Shown here piece after piece: positions 1 through 6,127 of a stretch of 6,127 nucleotides of DNA. Both the position numbers and the translations under genes were made by a program. Under the pieces are notes generated by a model. That model searched no databases and was not told where the DNA came from. It saw only the letters and a program-made list of their open reading frames with translations. Source of the DNA: JABAYQ01 sp042091225 (GTDB lineage Bacteria > Bacteroidota > Bacteroidia > Flavobacteriales > UBA7312); assembly GCA_042091225.1 (NCBI GenBank), contig JBELHW010000080.1:1-6127 (forward strand), written 5' to 3'. How positions within the stretch are numbered: position 1 is the first letter of the stretch; each line of letters opens with the position of its first letter.

Positions 1-50
1 GCATCTGCCTTCTAAGCAGACGGTCACAGGTTCGAATCCTGTCGCGATCA
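1..50 (+). tRNA. tRNA-Arg (anticodon UCU), 5' end cut by the window
   Basis: This is the 3' two thirds of a tRNA that reads AGA/AGG arginine codons. The anticodon stem pairs 4-8 (TCTGC) with 16-20 (GCAGA) around a 7-base loop at 9-15, which places anticodon TCT at 11-13 after the invariant T at 10. A 5-base variable loop (21-25) follows. The T stem pairs 26-30 (ACAGG) with 38-42 (CCTGT) around the canonical loop TTCGAAT (31-37). The 3' acceptor strand is CGCGATC (43-49) and the discriminator is A50. CCA is not encoded, because the next bases are CACAAA, so it must be added after transcription. The D arm and 5' acceptor strand lie before the window; the matching strand should read GATCGCG. The gene is convergent with the large - strand operon. 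Confidence 0.95.
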
Positions 51-51
51 C

Positions 52-84
52 AAAAAAGCCAAGCTAATTTAGCTTGGCTTTTTT
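52..84. terminator. Bidirectional intrinsic terminator between tRNA-Arg and def
   Basis: A perfect inverted repeat pairs GCCAAGCTA (58-66) with TAGCTTGGC (70-78) around a 3-base loop. It is flanked by six A (52-57) on the left and six T (79-84) on the right. Read on the + strand it is a 9-bp hairpin followed by a U-run, starting two bases after the tRNA 3' end. Read on the - strand the A-run becomes the U-run, so the same element can end the operon finishing with def, about 70 nt after the def stop. The symmetry and convergent position make a shared terminator the simplest reading. Confidence 0.9.
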
Positions 85-151
85 ATTTTCATTACAATTT
101 AAATTATTCACGGAAAACTACTAAATAAAATAAAAATTGTTAGCTAATAAC

Positions 152-709
152 TTATTTTGAAGGAAACTTCATTCTATAAGAAGCTCTAATATTTCCTTTT
201 GATATATCAGATAATTTTCTTTTGAGCATCCTTCTTTTTAATGGAGAGAGATAATCAGTAAACAAGACTCCTTCTATGTGATCATATTCGTGTTGAATAA
301 TTCTAGCTTTCAGTCCATCGTATTGTTCTTCAACCCATTCAAATTGTTGGTTTTGATATTTAATTTTAATTTCCTGTTTTCTAAATACATCCTCTCTAAC
401 ATCAGGAATAGAAAGGCATCCTTCATTAAAAGACCACTTCTCCCCTTGCTCTTCAATAATAGTAGGATTTATAAAGGTTTTACGAAAATCTTCCATGCTA
501 GGGTCATCATCCGAAAATGAAGAGCCATCAATAACAAACAATCTTATGCTTTTTCCTATTTGAGGAGCAGCTAATCCAACTCCACTAGCTTCGTACATAG
601 TTTCATACATATCATCAATAAGCTGCTGTAGGCCAGGATAATCTGAGCTTATGACTTCAGCTTTCTTTTTTAATACATTTGTTCCGTATGCTACAATCGG
701 TAAAATCAT
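152..709 (-). CDS. def: Peptide deformylase
   Basis: This is a metalloenzyme that removes the formyl group from the N-terminal methionine of nascent proteins in the cytosol. All three family motifs are present in the 185-aa product: GVGLAAPQ at 43-50, EGCLS at 96-100 with metal-ligand Cys98, and HEYDH at 140-144 with ligands His140 and His144 and catalytic Glu141. An acidic stretch around residues 66-74, between motifs 1 and 2, lengthens that loop; I recall similar insertions in Bacteroidota deformylases. The length is normal and the protein looks intact. The ATG lies one base after the moxR stop, so translational coupling is likely. It is the last gene of the operon, and the only terminator-like structure after it is the shared hairpin at 52-84. 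No fmt gene is adjacent. The family assignment is very secure. Confidence 0.97.
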   Translation of the reverse strand: MILPIVAYGTNVLKKKAEVISSDYPGLQQLIDDMYETMYEASGVGLAAPQIGKSIRLFVIDGSSFSDDDPSMEDFRKTFINPTIIEEQGEKWSFNEGCLSIPDVREDVFRKQEIKIKYQNQQFEWVEEQYDGLKARIIQHEYDHIEGVLFTDYLSPLKRRMLKRKLSDISKGNIRASYRMKFPSK

Positions 710-710
710 T

Positions 711-1658
711 TTAAAATAACTCTTTTATTAATTGTTCTATCGAAATGCCTTCCGCTTTGTAATTTTTCACTACTCTATGTCTTAAAATAGGAATTGCAAC
801 TGCTTTTACATCCTCAATATCTGGAGAAAATTTTCCGTTTATAGCTGCATGACACTTAGCCCCAATTACTAAGTTTTGAGAAGCTCTAGGGCCAGCTCCC
901 CAAGAAATAAACTGATTTACTCTCTCTGTAGAATAAGTTGAATTAGGTCGAGTTTTAGCAACTAATTTAACAGCATATTCTATCACATTATCAGAAACAG
1001 GAATTCTTCTTACTAACTTTTGAAATGTAATAATTTTATCTCCGTCTAAAATTTTATTTAAGTTGACAGACAAATCAGAAGTTGTATTTTTAATTACTTG
1101 TAATTCTTCTTCATAAGACGGGTAATCTAAAATTACGTTGAACATAAATCTATCAAGTTGAGCTTCAGGAAGAGGATATGTACCTTCTTGCTCTATAGGG
1201 TTTTGAGTAGCTAAAACAAAAAATGGATTATCCAACTTATATCTATTTCCTGAAGCAGTAACTGCTCTCTCCTGCATTGCTTCTAAAAGTGCTGCTTGAG
1301 TTTTAGGTGGAGTTCTATTTATCTCATCTGCTAAAATAATATTAGCAAAAAGTGGTCCTTTTTTAAATTCGAATTTACGTTCAGAATTTAAAATTTCAGA
1401 GCCAACTATATCGGAAGGCATTAAATCTGGAGTAAATTGAATTCTGTTATATTTTAAACCTAAGGCATCCGAAATGGTTTGCACCAATAAGGTTTTGGCT
1501 AAACCAGGAACTCCTACTAACAAACAATGGCCTTGACTAAAAATTGATATTAAAACATTTTTTATTACCTCATCCTGACCAACAATAACTTTGGCTATTT
1601 CTTTTCTAAAGTCATCGTAAGAAGACTTAAACTCTTTTACTAATTCTACGTCTGACAT
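711..1658 (-). CDS. MoxR-family AAA+ ATPase (AAA_3)
   Basis: This is a cytosolic AAA+ ATPase of the MoxR/RavA clade, whose members act as chaperone-like remodellers, often of VWA-domain or envelope-associated partners. In the 315-aa product I see Walker A GVPGLAKT (49-56), Walker B ILADEIN (108-114), sensor 1 LATQNP (149-154), an arginine-finger segment EAQLDRF (165-171, Arg170) and a sensor 2 region GAGPRASQ (254-261). The helical lid domain occupies roughly 200-315. No signal peptide or membrane segment is visible. The length is normal for the family. The ATG lies 4 nt after the surA stop, and the stop lies 1 nt before def. MoxR genes are commonly followed by DUF58 and VWA-domain (Bat) genes, but none follows here, so the substrate cannot be deduced. 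Family assignment is secure and the specific role is unknown. Confidence 0.95.
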   Translation of the reverse strand: MSDVELVKEFKSSYDDFRKEIAKVIVGQDEVIKNVLISIFSQGHCLLVGVPGLAKTLLVQTISDALGLKYNRIQFTPDLMPSDIVGSEILNSERKFEFKKGPLFANIILADEINRTPPKTQAALLEAMQERAVTASGNRYKLDNPFFVLATQNPIEQEGTYPLPEAQLDRFMFNVILDYPSYEEELQVIKNTTSDLSVNLNKILDGDKIITFQKLVRRIPVSDNVIEYAVKLVAKTRPNSTYSTERVNQFISWGAGPRASQNLVIGAKCHAAINGKFSPDIEDVKAVAIPILRHRVVKNYKAEGISIEQLIKELF

Positions 1659-1662
1659 AATT

Positions 1663-2997
1663 TTACTTGCTCCAGTTAGTTAATGACTCACAACTATTGT
1701 TTTTTAACTTAATAAAAGTTTTTAAAATAGTTTTTTCTTTCCACTCGTTTAATACTGTAGATTTTAATTCTTGAAGAGCTACAGCTTGTATTCTATCATA
1801 ATCTTCTTGTAAATTTGCTTTATGGGAAGTTGTTAATTTATCAACTTTAACAATTCTACAACCTTTCCTTTGGTCGAAATTAGTGAAATTCATAGACTTA
1901 GATATATCACCAGTAGACAAATCATTAATGGTTAGTGATGTTTCAGAATCTAACTCATCTAACAAAAAAGAAGAAGAGCCAGTTTGAATATTTATGATAA
2001 CACCTCCATTATTTTTAGATTGTCCTTGTGAAAACATTAAAGCGGCTTGATCAAAAGTTAGACTATCAATTAGAATTAGATTTTTGATGCTATCTAATTT
2101 AGTTTTTGCTTTTTCATAGTCTGACAATCTAAAGTTTGGTTTTAATAAAATATGGCGAATTTTAAATTGTTCACCTTTTCTATCAACTGCCTGAATTAAA
2201 TGATAACCATATTTAGTTTTTACAGGATTAGAAATTTCACCTTTTTGCAATCTGAATGCAACAGATTCAAATTCTGGAACAAGTTTACCTTTAGTAACAT
2301 AACCTAAATCGCCACCCTCTTTTGCAGAGCCTTCATCTTCAGAATATAGAGATGCTAAAAAGCTAAAGTCCTCCCCATCTTCAACTCTTTTTTTAAATTC
2401 TAAAAGTTGTTTTTCAAGTCTATCTTTCTCGTATTTTGTAACCGCAGGAAACAATACTATTTGAGACATTTCAATTTGAGCTGGAAAAATTGGCAGACTA
2501 TCAAACGGAATCGAATTAAAAAACTTTCTAACATCTGAGGGAGTTGTTTTAATAGATGAAGTAACGCTAGATTCCATTCTTTGAGCTAAAATTTGATCTT
2601 TAATAATATCGAAAAATTCTTCTCTGATTTCTTCAATTGGTTTGTTAAAATACTGCTCTGTTTTTCTAATAGAACCGATTTGACTAACGAAATAGTTGAT
2701 TCTTTGCTCAATAGCACTATTTACTTCATCATCGCTAACTTCTAAACTATCTACCTCAGCTTGATTGGCTAATAGCTTCTGAAACATCATTTCTTCCATT
2801 ACTTGACACCTAAGCTCGTTTTTATTGAAGCCGATTTGTTGGGGCTGTGAAAGCATTTGCAGAACTTGAGATTCAACTTCTGAAAACAAAACTATCTTAT
2901 CTCCAACAATAGCTTCTACTCCATCAATAGAGTTTTGTGCATTTATATTTAAATACAAGAATGAAATTATAAGTATTATTAATTTACTCTTTTTCAT
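1663..2997 (-). CDS. surA: SurA-type periplasmic chaperone / peptidylprolyl isomerase
   Basis: This is an exported chaperone of the SurA family, which escorts unfolded outer-membrane proteins through the periplasm. Residues 1-20 form a signal peptide (KK n-region, hydrophobic core, cleavage predicted after NINA before Gln21). Residues about 24-160 match the helical SurA N-domain, including the opening GVEAIVGDKIVLFSEVE. Parvulin domain 1 spans about 174-273, with GGDLGY (228-233) and YGYHLI (263-268). Parvulin domain 2 spans about 278-388, starting IRHILLKP, and is degenerate in its second half. A C-terminal helical segment follows. The 444-aa length is close to SurA. The start ATG sits inside the end of the preceding lipoprotein gene (14-nt overlap), followed by a good signal peptide, so this start is preferred. 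Domain 1 lacks the usual His of the HIL motif and domain 2 lacks the late His, so isomerase activity may be weak and the chaperone role dominant (inference). Confidence 0.92.
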   Translation of the reverse strand: MKKSKLIILIISFLYLNINAQNSIDGVEAIVGDKIVLFSEVESQVLQMLSQPQQIGFNKNELRCQVMEEMMFQKLLANQAEVDSLEVSDDEVNSAIEQRINYFVSQIGSIRKTEQYFNKPIEEIREEFFDIIKDQILAQRMESSVTSSIKTTPSDVRKFFNSIPFDSLPIFPAQIEMSQIVLFPAVTKYEKDRLEKQLLEFKKRVEDGEDFSFLASLYSEDEGSAKEGGDLGYVTKGKLVPEFESVAFRLQKGEISNPVKTKYGYHLIQAVDRKGEQFKIRHILLKPNFRLSDYEKAKTKLDSIKNLILIDSLTFDQAALMFSQGQSKNNGGVIINIQTGSSSFLLDELDSETSLTINDLSTGDISKSMNFTNFDQRKGCRIVKVDKLTTSHKANLQEDYDRIQAVALQELKSTVLNEWKEKTILKTFIKLKNNSCESLTNWSK

Positions 2998-3820
2998 ATT
3001 TAATAAGTTTTTTTGATAATGCTTCTTTATATAATTGATTTTCCATATTTCTTAAAAAATCAATCTTTCTTTTATTAATTAAAATAGACTTTATTTGATC
3101 CTTTTCTAACTCTAAAGGAGAAATTTCACCTTTTCCTTTTTTATTTTTAATACAAACAAAAAAGTAATAGTCTTCATCCTTAAGTTCGAAATATTTTTTA
3201 TTTCTAAAATCTCTTTGACTTATTTCTTTTGGTAATTTAAAATTTAATTCTTCTAATAAAATCCAATCTGAGTGAAGAGAATATTCGTCGGCAAATTGAT
3301 AACAATAAACTTCTAATAAATCTAAATCTTCTGTAGAAGAAGACTTATACCATTTTAAGAGTTTATATAAACTTGGTACTTCTTTTTTAACCTTAACATA
3401 ATTTACTTGAACAAAATTGTTTTTGACTTTAAAGTTAGATTTGTTTTCGATGTAATAATTTTGAATATCTAAATCAGAAATAACAGTATCTAACTTTTGA
3501 TCAACTAGTAATTTTTGGTATTTATAAATCAAAAGAGCGTTTTTATAATCAAGAACTTGTTTCTCTATATCAATTAGTTCCTCATCTAAATTAAGCTCGG
3601 CTTTATGGATAAGTGTTTGTTTCTTAACCCATTTCTCGATTAATGAATTCAACAATAGTAAACTATCCTCTTTTGAGCTTTCATTTATAAAAGAATACTC
3701 GATATCTTCATAAAACAAATCATTTCCATAAATAGAAGCAAGATGAATCTTGTCTTCATTTTGAAAAAAAGAGCAGGAGGATAACCCTAAAAAAATTACA
3801 AAAACTAGACTTGCCCTCAT
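2984..3820 (-). CDS. Divergent SurA-like lipoprotein without recognisable parvulin motifs
   Basis: The 278-aa product begins with a short hydrophobic signal ending in a lipobox, LSSC (13-16), so Cys16 is the predicted lipidated residue. The mature N-terminus SFFQNEDK has no clear surface-export signal of the Bacteroidota type, which suggests anchoring on the periplasmic side (inference). Residues about 27-130 resemble a SurA/PpiD N-domain: a short strand-like start (ASIYGNDLFYEDIE), a helical Lys/Leu-rich stretch, then DIQNYYIENKSNFK, the usual linker into a parvulin domain. Residues about 134-225 sit where a PPIase domain would be but lack HIL, GGDLGY and GYH signatures. A basic helical tail (236-278) follows. 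It starts 8 nt after the upstream foldase gene and overlaps surA by 14 nt. The DNA is conspicuously AT-rich compared with moxR. A foldase-like or escort role is inferred from fold pattern and neighbours; enzymatic activity looks unlikely. Confidence 0.8.
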   Translation of the reverse strand: MRASLVFVIFLGLSSCSFFQNEDKIHLASIYGNDLFYEDIEYSFINESSKEDSLLLLNSLIEKWVKKQTLIHKAELNLDEELIDIEKQVLDYKNALLIYKYQKLLVDQKLDTVISDLDIQNYYIENKSNFKVKNNFVQVNYVKVKKEVPSLYKLLKWYKSSSTEDLDLLEVYCYQFADEYSLHSDWILLEELNFKLPKEISQRDFRNKKYFELKDEDYYFFVCIKNKKGKGEISPLELEKDQIKSILINKRKIDFLRNMENQLYKEALSKKLIKYEKE

Positions 3821-3828
3821 TTATTTGT

Positions 3829-5832
3829 TTAATTAATTATAGAATAAAGAACATCTTTATAAATAGTAGCAGGGTATTTTTCTTCTAATTCTTTTTTCCA
3901 AGAAGCTTCTAAGTAGTCTTGATAATCGGAAATAACAGATCCTCTTGCTTCTTCAAAAGTCATAAGTTTTCCCGATTTTATCTCTTTTATGTGTACTACC
4001 TTGATTGAACCGTCTAGTTGTTCCTCTCCTTTAGTAAGGCCAACGGACCATTTCTGATCTACAACATCAAGGTCTCCTTTACTATAGTCGTTATTGACAA
4101 GACTTATATTATCAGGATTAGATCCATTAATAATATTTACTATATCCTGATCTGAAAGGTAAAATTCTTCTCCCTTACCTAAATCGAGTAAATCAATTTC
4201 TTTCTTACTTAGAATGCTAATTGAAGTTCTATTATTAATTAGAGACCTTAATTTTGTTTCAACTTGCTTATCAAAACAATTAAAAGTAGATGCTGAAACC
4301 GTTTCTCCCCATAGGTAGTTTTCTTTTGTCAAGTCATAATATTTTTTCAAACCAACAGTATCTGAAATAGCTTTTGACCATACTTTTTCATCCATTAAAT
4401 CAAATAACATTATTCCGTCATGGTATTCTTTCATTAGATTTTTAAATTCTGGATATTTATTTTCTAATTGAGAATCTTCGTAGTCCAAACAAGTTCTCTC
4501 AACAAAATCTTTATACATTTTATTGATAGTAGATACCATTGTTTTAGGGTCAGTTTTAGTTTTTTGATTATTAAGATAATCTGCAAAATCATCTTGATTA
4601 TAACTTACATTATCAAGGATAAATAATGTTTTGCCATCAGTTTTGTATGAGCTTCTATCCCATTTCTGAAAATTAATTTCATAAAAAGGATCTAAATTAT
4701 CGTAGGTAACATCTTTAAAATTATATTCTTTCTTAATTGTTTTAATTAAAGAATTTTTTCCTTGATTAGATCTAGTGTCTCTTTTTATTTTTCGTTCAAT
4801 ATCTGACTTTGAATCTTCAAAACTAGGAACAGGTTTTAGATCAATTAGTTTAATAAAATGCCATCCGTAAACTGTCTTTACAGGATCAGCAGTTACATCC
4901 CCAATATTTTCTAATGAAAATGCGGCTTTTTCGAAGGAAGGCACCATTTGTCCAGAACCAAAGAATGGAAGTTCACCATTATTTTTTGAGGATGATTTAT
5001 CATCTGAAAACTTAACCAATTCTTCAAATGTTTTACCACTTTGAAAGGCTTCTTTTAGTTGAATAATCTTTTCTTGGTTTGCAGCAAGCTCTTTTTGAGG
5101 AGTATCTTCACGTTCTTCGATCATTATATGAGCAACTTTAATCTCTCCTTTATTATCCCTTTTGTCTTCTACTTTCAGAATATGATATCCATATTGAGTT
5201 CTAAAAGGAAGCGAAATATCTCCTACTTCAGTTTTGAATGCAATATTTTCAAAAGCATAAATCATTCTAAAAGCTGAAAAATAACCTAAATCACCACCAT
5301 TAGTTTTTGCACTAGGGTCTTGAGAGTTAGCCATTGCAACCGATTGAAATGAAGATCCTGATAAAATTTGCGATCTTAAATCCATTAATTTATTGTAGGT
5401 TACTAAAGTGTCTGCTGGTAGTGCATTTTCGTCTAAAGTCAGAAGAATATGACTTGCTTTCACTTCTTTTTTCATTCTTTGGTATGCTTCATCTACAAGA
5501 GCTAATTCAGCATTTTTATCTGTTAAATAAGGACGAGCTAATTGTCTTCTGTAACCTGCTAATTCTCTTATAAAAGCTTGAGAAGTATCCATTTGCTTTT
5601 CTTGTGCATAAAGAACTTTTCTTTTAAAATCTACATATAAATCAGCATACTCATCAAGGTATTCTTCAGTAATAACTTTATCGTCATTATTTTTATTAAA
5701 AGTAGTTTCAAATTCCGAAAGAGTTACCTCTTCAGGACCAACTTCCATTACAATTTCTTTCTGGTTTTTCTTGTTAAAACTACCACTTAATGCAGCTAAA
5801 CCTAATGCTACTAAAACTAAAATTCCATTCAT
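3829..5832 (-). CDS. Exported peptidylprolyl isomerase with two PpiC parvulin domains and a degenerate C-terminal third unit
   Basis: This is a 667-aa foldase of the SurA/PpiD type, probably acting on exported proteins in the periplasm. A hydrophobic segment at 4-16 (ILVLVALGLAALS) is the likely signal peptide or anchor. Residues about 28-122 form a helical N-domain. Parvulin domain 1 (about 124-225) has ASHILL with His128, NGGDLGYF (178-185) and QYGYHILK with His217. Domain 2 (about 231-333) has VAHIMI with His235, NNGELPFF (284-291) and YGWHFIKL with His325. Both therefore keep the paired histidines and look capable of catalysis. Residues about 340-667 hold a long helical region and a weak third parvulin-like unit ending in KVVHIKEI (611-618). 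The start is fixed: an in-frame TAA lies two codons upstream of the ATG. The leader is A/T-rich without a Shine-Dalgarno sequence. It follows guaB after 25 nt and precedes the lipoprotein gene by 8 nt. No standard symbol can be assigned safely. Confidence 0.92.
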   Translation of the reverse strand: MNGILVLVALGLAALSGSFNKKNQKEIVMEVGPEEVTLSEFETTFNKNNDDKVITEEYLDEYADLYVDFKRKVLYAQEKQMDTSQAFIRELAGYRRQLARPYLTDKNAELALVDEAYQRMKKEVKASHILLTLDENALPADTLVTYNKLMDLRSQILSGSSFQSVAMANSQDPSAKTNGGDLGYFSAFRMIYAFENIAFKTEVGDISLPFRTQYGYHILKVEDKRDNKGEIKVAHIMIEEREDTPQKELAANQEKIIQLKEAFQSGKTFEELVKFSDDKSSSKNNGELPFFGSGQMVPSFEKAAFSLENIGDVTADPVKTVYGWHFIKLIDLKPVPSFEDSKSDIERKIKRDTRSNQGKNSLIKTIKKEYNFKDVTYDNLDPFYEINFQKWDRSSYKTDGKTLFILDNVSYNQDDFADYLNNQKTKTDPKTMVSTINKMYKDFVERTCLDYEDSQLENKYPEFKNLMKEYHDGIMLFDLMDEKVWSKAISDTVGLKKYYDLTKENYLWGETVSASTFNCFDKQVETKLRSLINNRTSISILSKKEIDLLDLGKGEEFYLSDQDIVNIINGSNPDNISLVNNDYSKGDLDVVDQKWSVGLTKGEEQLDGSIKVVHIKEIKSGKLMTFEEARGSVISDYQDYLEASWKKELEEKYPATIYKDVLYSIIN

Positions 5833-5857
5833 TTTTTATTATTTTAAGTATTATTTA

Positions 5858-6127
5858 TTATCTACTATAGTTTGGTGCTTCTCTAGTTATCCTGACATCA
5901 TGAGGATGGCTTTCTGTAACACCAGCTGATGTAATTCTTATAAATTTAGATTCTTTCATTTGTGCAATATTAACAGAACCACAATATCCCATTCCTGATC
6001 TTAATCCACCAACCATTTGATGTATGACTTCATCAAGCTTACCTTTATAATCTACTCTACCAACAATACCTTCGGGTACAAGTTTTTTCTCATCCTGATC
6101 AGATTGGAAGTACCTATCTTTAGAACC
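5858..6127 (-). CDS. guaB: IMP dehydrogenase, C-terminal 89 residues (5' part outside window)
   Basis: This enzyme oxidises IMP to XMP with NAD+, the committed step of guanine nucleotide synthesis in the cytosol. I translated 5858-6127 by hand. The 89 visible residues carry the C-terminal family signatures in order: DRYFQ (4-8) with the Arg-Tyr pair I take to be the mobile-flap dyad, LVPEGIVGRV (16-25), the segment VGGLRSGMGYCG (39-50), and the terminal block ESHPHDVRITREAPNYS (72-88), followed by Arg and TAA. The Bateman (CBS) domains and the catalytic Cys loop lie beyond the window edge, so their presence cannot be judged. The gene ends 25 nt before the start of the double-parvulin foldase, in the same direction. 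No hairpin is seen in that gap, so read-through into the foldase genes is likely. Confidence 0.97.
   Translation of the reverse strand, partial: GSKDRYFQSDQDEKKLVPEGIVGRVDYKGKLDEVIHQMVGGLRSGMGYCGSVNIAQMKESKFIRITSAGVTESHPHDVRITREAPNYSR

Noticed and set aside
1..50. tRNA 3' end as an integration (att) site for a genomic island
   Set aside because: No integrase, no direct repeat of the tRNA 3' sequence and no accessory genes follow. The neighbours are housekeeping genes.
85..151. Weak pairing of ACAATTT (94-100) with AAATTGT (134-140) and a small GTTA/TAAC palindrome at 139-151
   Set aside because: The stems are A/T-only or 4 bp long, with a long loop in the first case. They are expected by chance in this base composition, and the strong hairpin next door explains termination.
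278..520. Open frame of 80 codons on the + strand inside def
   Set aside because: It is antisense to a gene with all deformylase motifs. Its translation is Phe/Asn/Ile-rich low-complexity of the kind AT-rich complements give, and no domain is seen.
1659..1675. GGAG sequence upstream of the moxR start as a Shine-Dalgarno site
   Set aside because: It lies about 12 nt from the ATG, is part of the surA Trp-Ser codons, and no comparable site precedes the foldase or lipoprotein starts I examined. It is more likely coincidence.
4830..5460. Internal repeat in the foldase gene as possible repeat DNA
   Set aside because: The similarity is between two parvulin domains at the protein level only. The DNA is clearly diverged, so this is ancient domain duplication and not a repeat element.
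5059..5573. Two short + strand open frames (72 and 79 codons) inside the foldase gene
   Set aside because: Both lie antisense to the conserved parvulin domain 1 and N-domain region. They have no leader of their own and no recognisable protein features, so they are shadow frames.
1..6127. A hidden defence, mobile or novel multi-gene system
   Set aside because: Every gene on the - strand is assigned to a family or a plausible family variant, spacers are 25 nt or less within the operon, and no CRISPR repeats, transposase, phage or toxin genes are visible.

Overview
The window looks like chromosomal housekeeping DNA from a member of the Bacteroidota, most likely a low-GC flavobacterium-like organism. 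G+C is about 30% by eye (not computed). The reasons are: start codons preceded by A/T-rich leaders with no convincing Shine-Dalgarno sequence; signal peptides ending in Ala-Gln or in a lipobox; and the gene order guaB - PpiC foldase - small lipoprotein - SurA - MoxR ATPase, which I associate with flavobacteria. No genus can be assigned from the sequence alone.

Layout. The left edge (1-50) holds the 3' two thirds of a tRNA-Arg(UCU) on the + strand. It is followed at once by a strong symmetric hairpin (52-84) with T-runs readable on both strands. Everything to the right is on the - strand and forms one tightly packed convoy. In transcription order it is: the 3' end of guaB (5858-6127), a 667-aa double-parvulin foldase (3829-5832), a 278-aa divergent SurA-like lipoprotein (2984-3820), a 444-aa SurA homologue (1663-2997), a MoxR AAA+ ATPase (711-1658) and peptide deformylase def (152-709). 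The junctions are a 25-nt gap, an 8-nt gap, a 14-nt overlap, a 4-nt gap and a 1-nt gap. A single transcript is therefore likely, with its promoter upstream of guaB outside the window. No spacer is longer than about 70 bases (85-151, AT-rich, nothing convincing seen in it).

How the genes work together. Three consecutive genes encode exported proteins built on the SurA/PpiD plan, which points to periplasmic chaperoning of outer-membrane proteins. The middle one is predicted to be lipid-anchored and has lost recognisable parvulin motifs. The MoxR ATPase is cytoplasmic and its substrate is not evident here; the usual DUF58/VWA partners are not next to it. guaB (GMP synthesis) and def (N-terminal deformylation of nascent proteins) are growth-linked housekeeping genes that share the transcript.

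No mobile element, CRISPR array, phage gene, toxin-antitoxin pair or obviously new system was found. The points most worth a second look are the degenerate lipoprotein between two foldases, the split of parvulin histidines across the two SurA domains, and the placement of def directly behind moxR.
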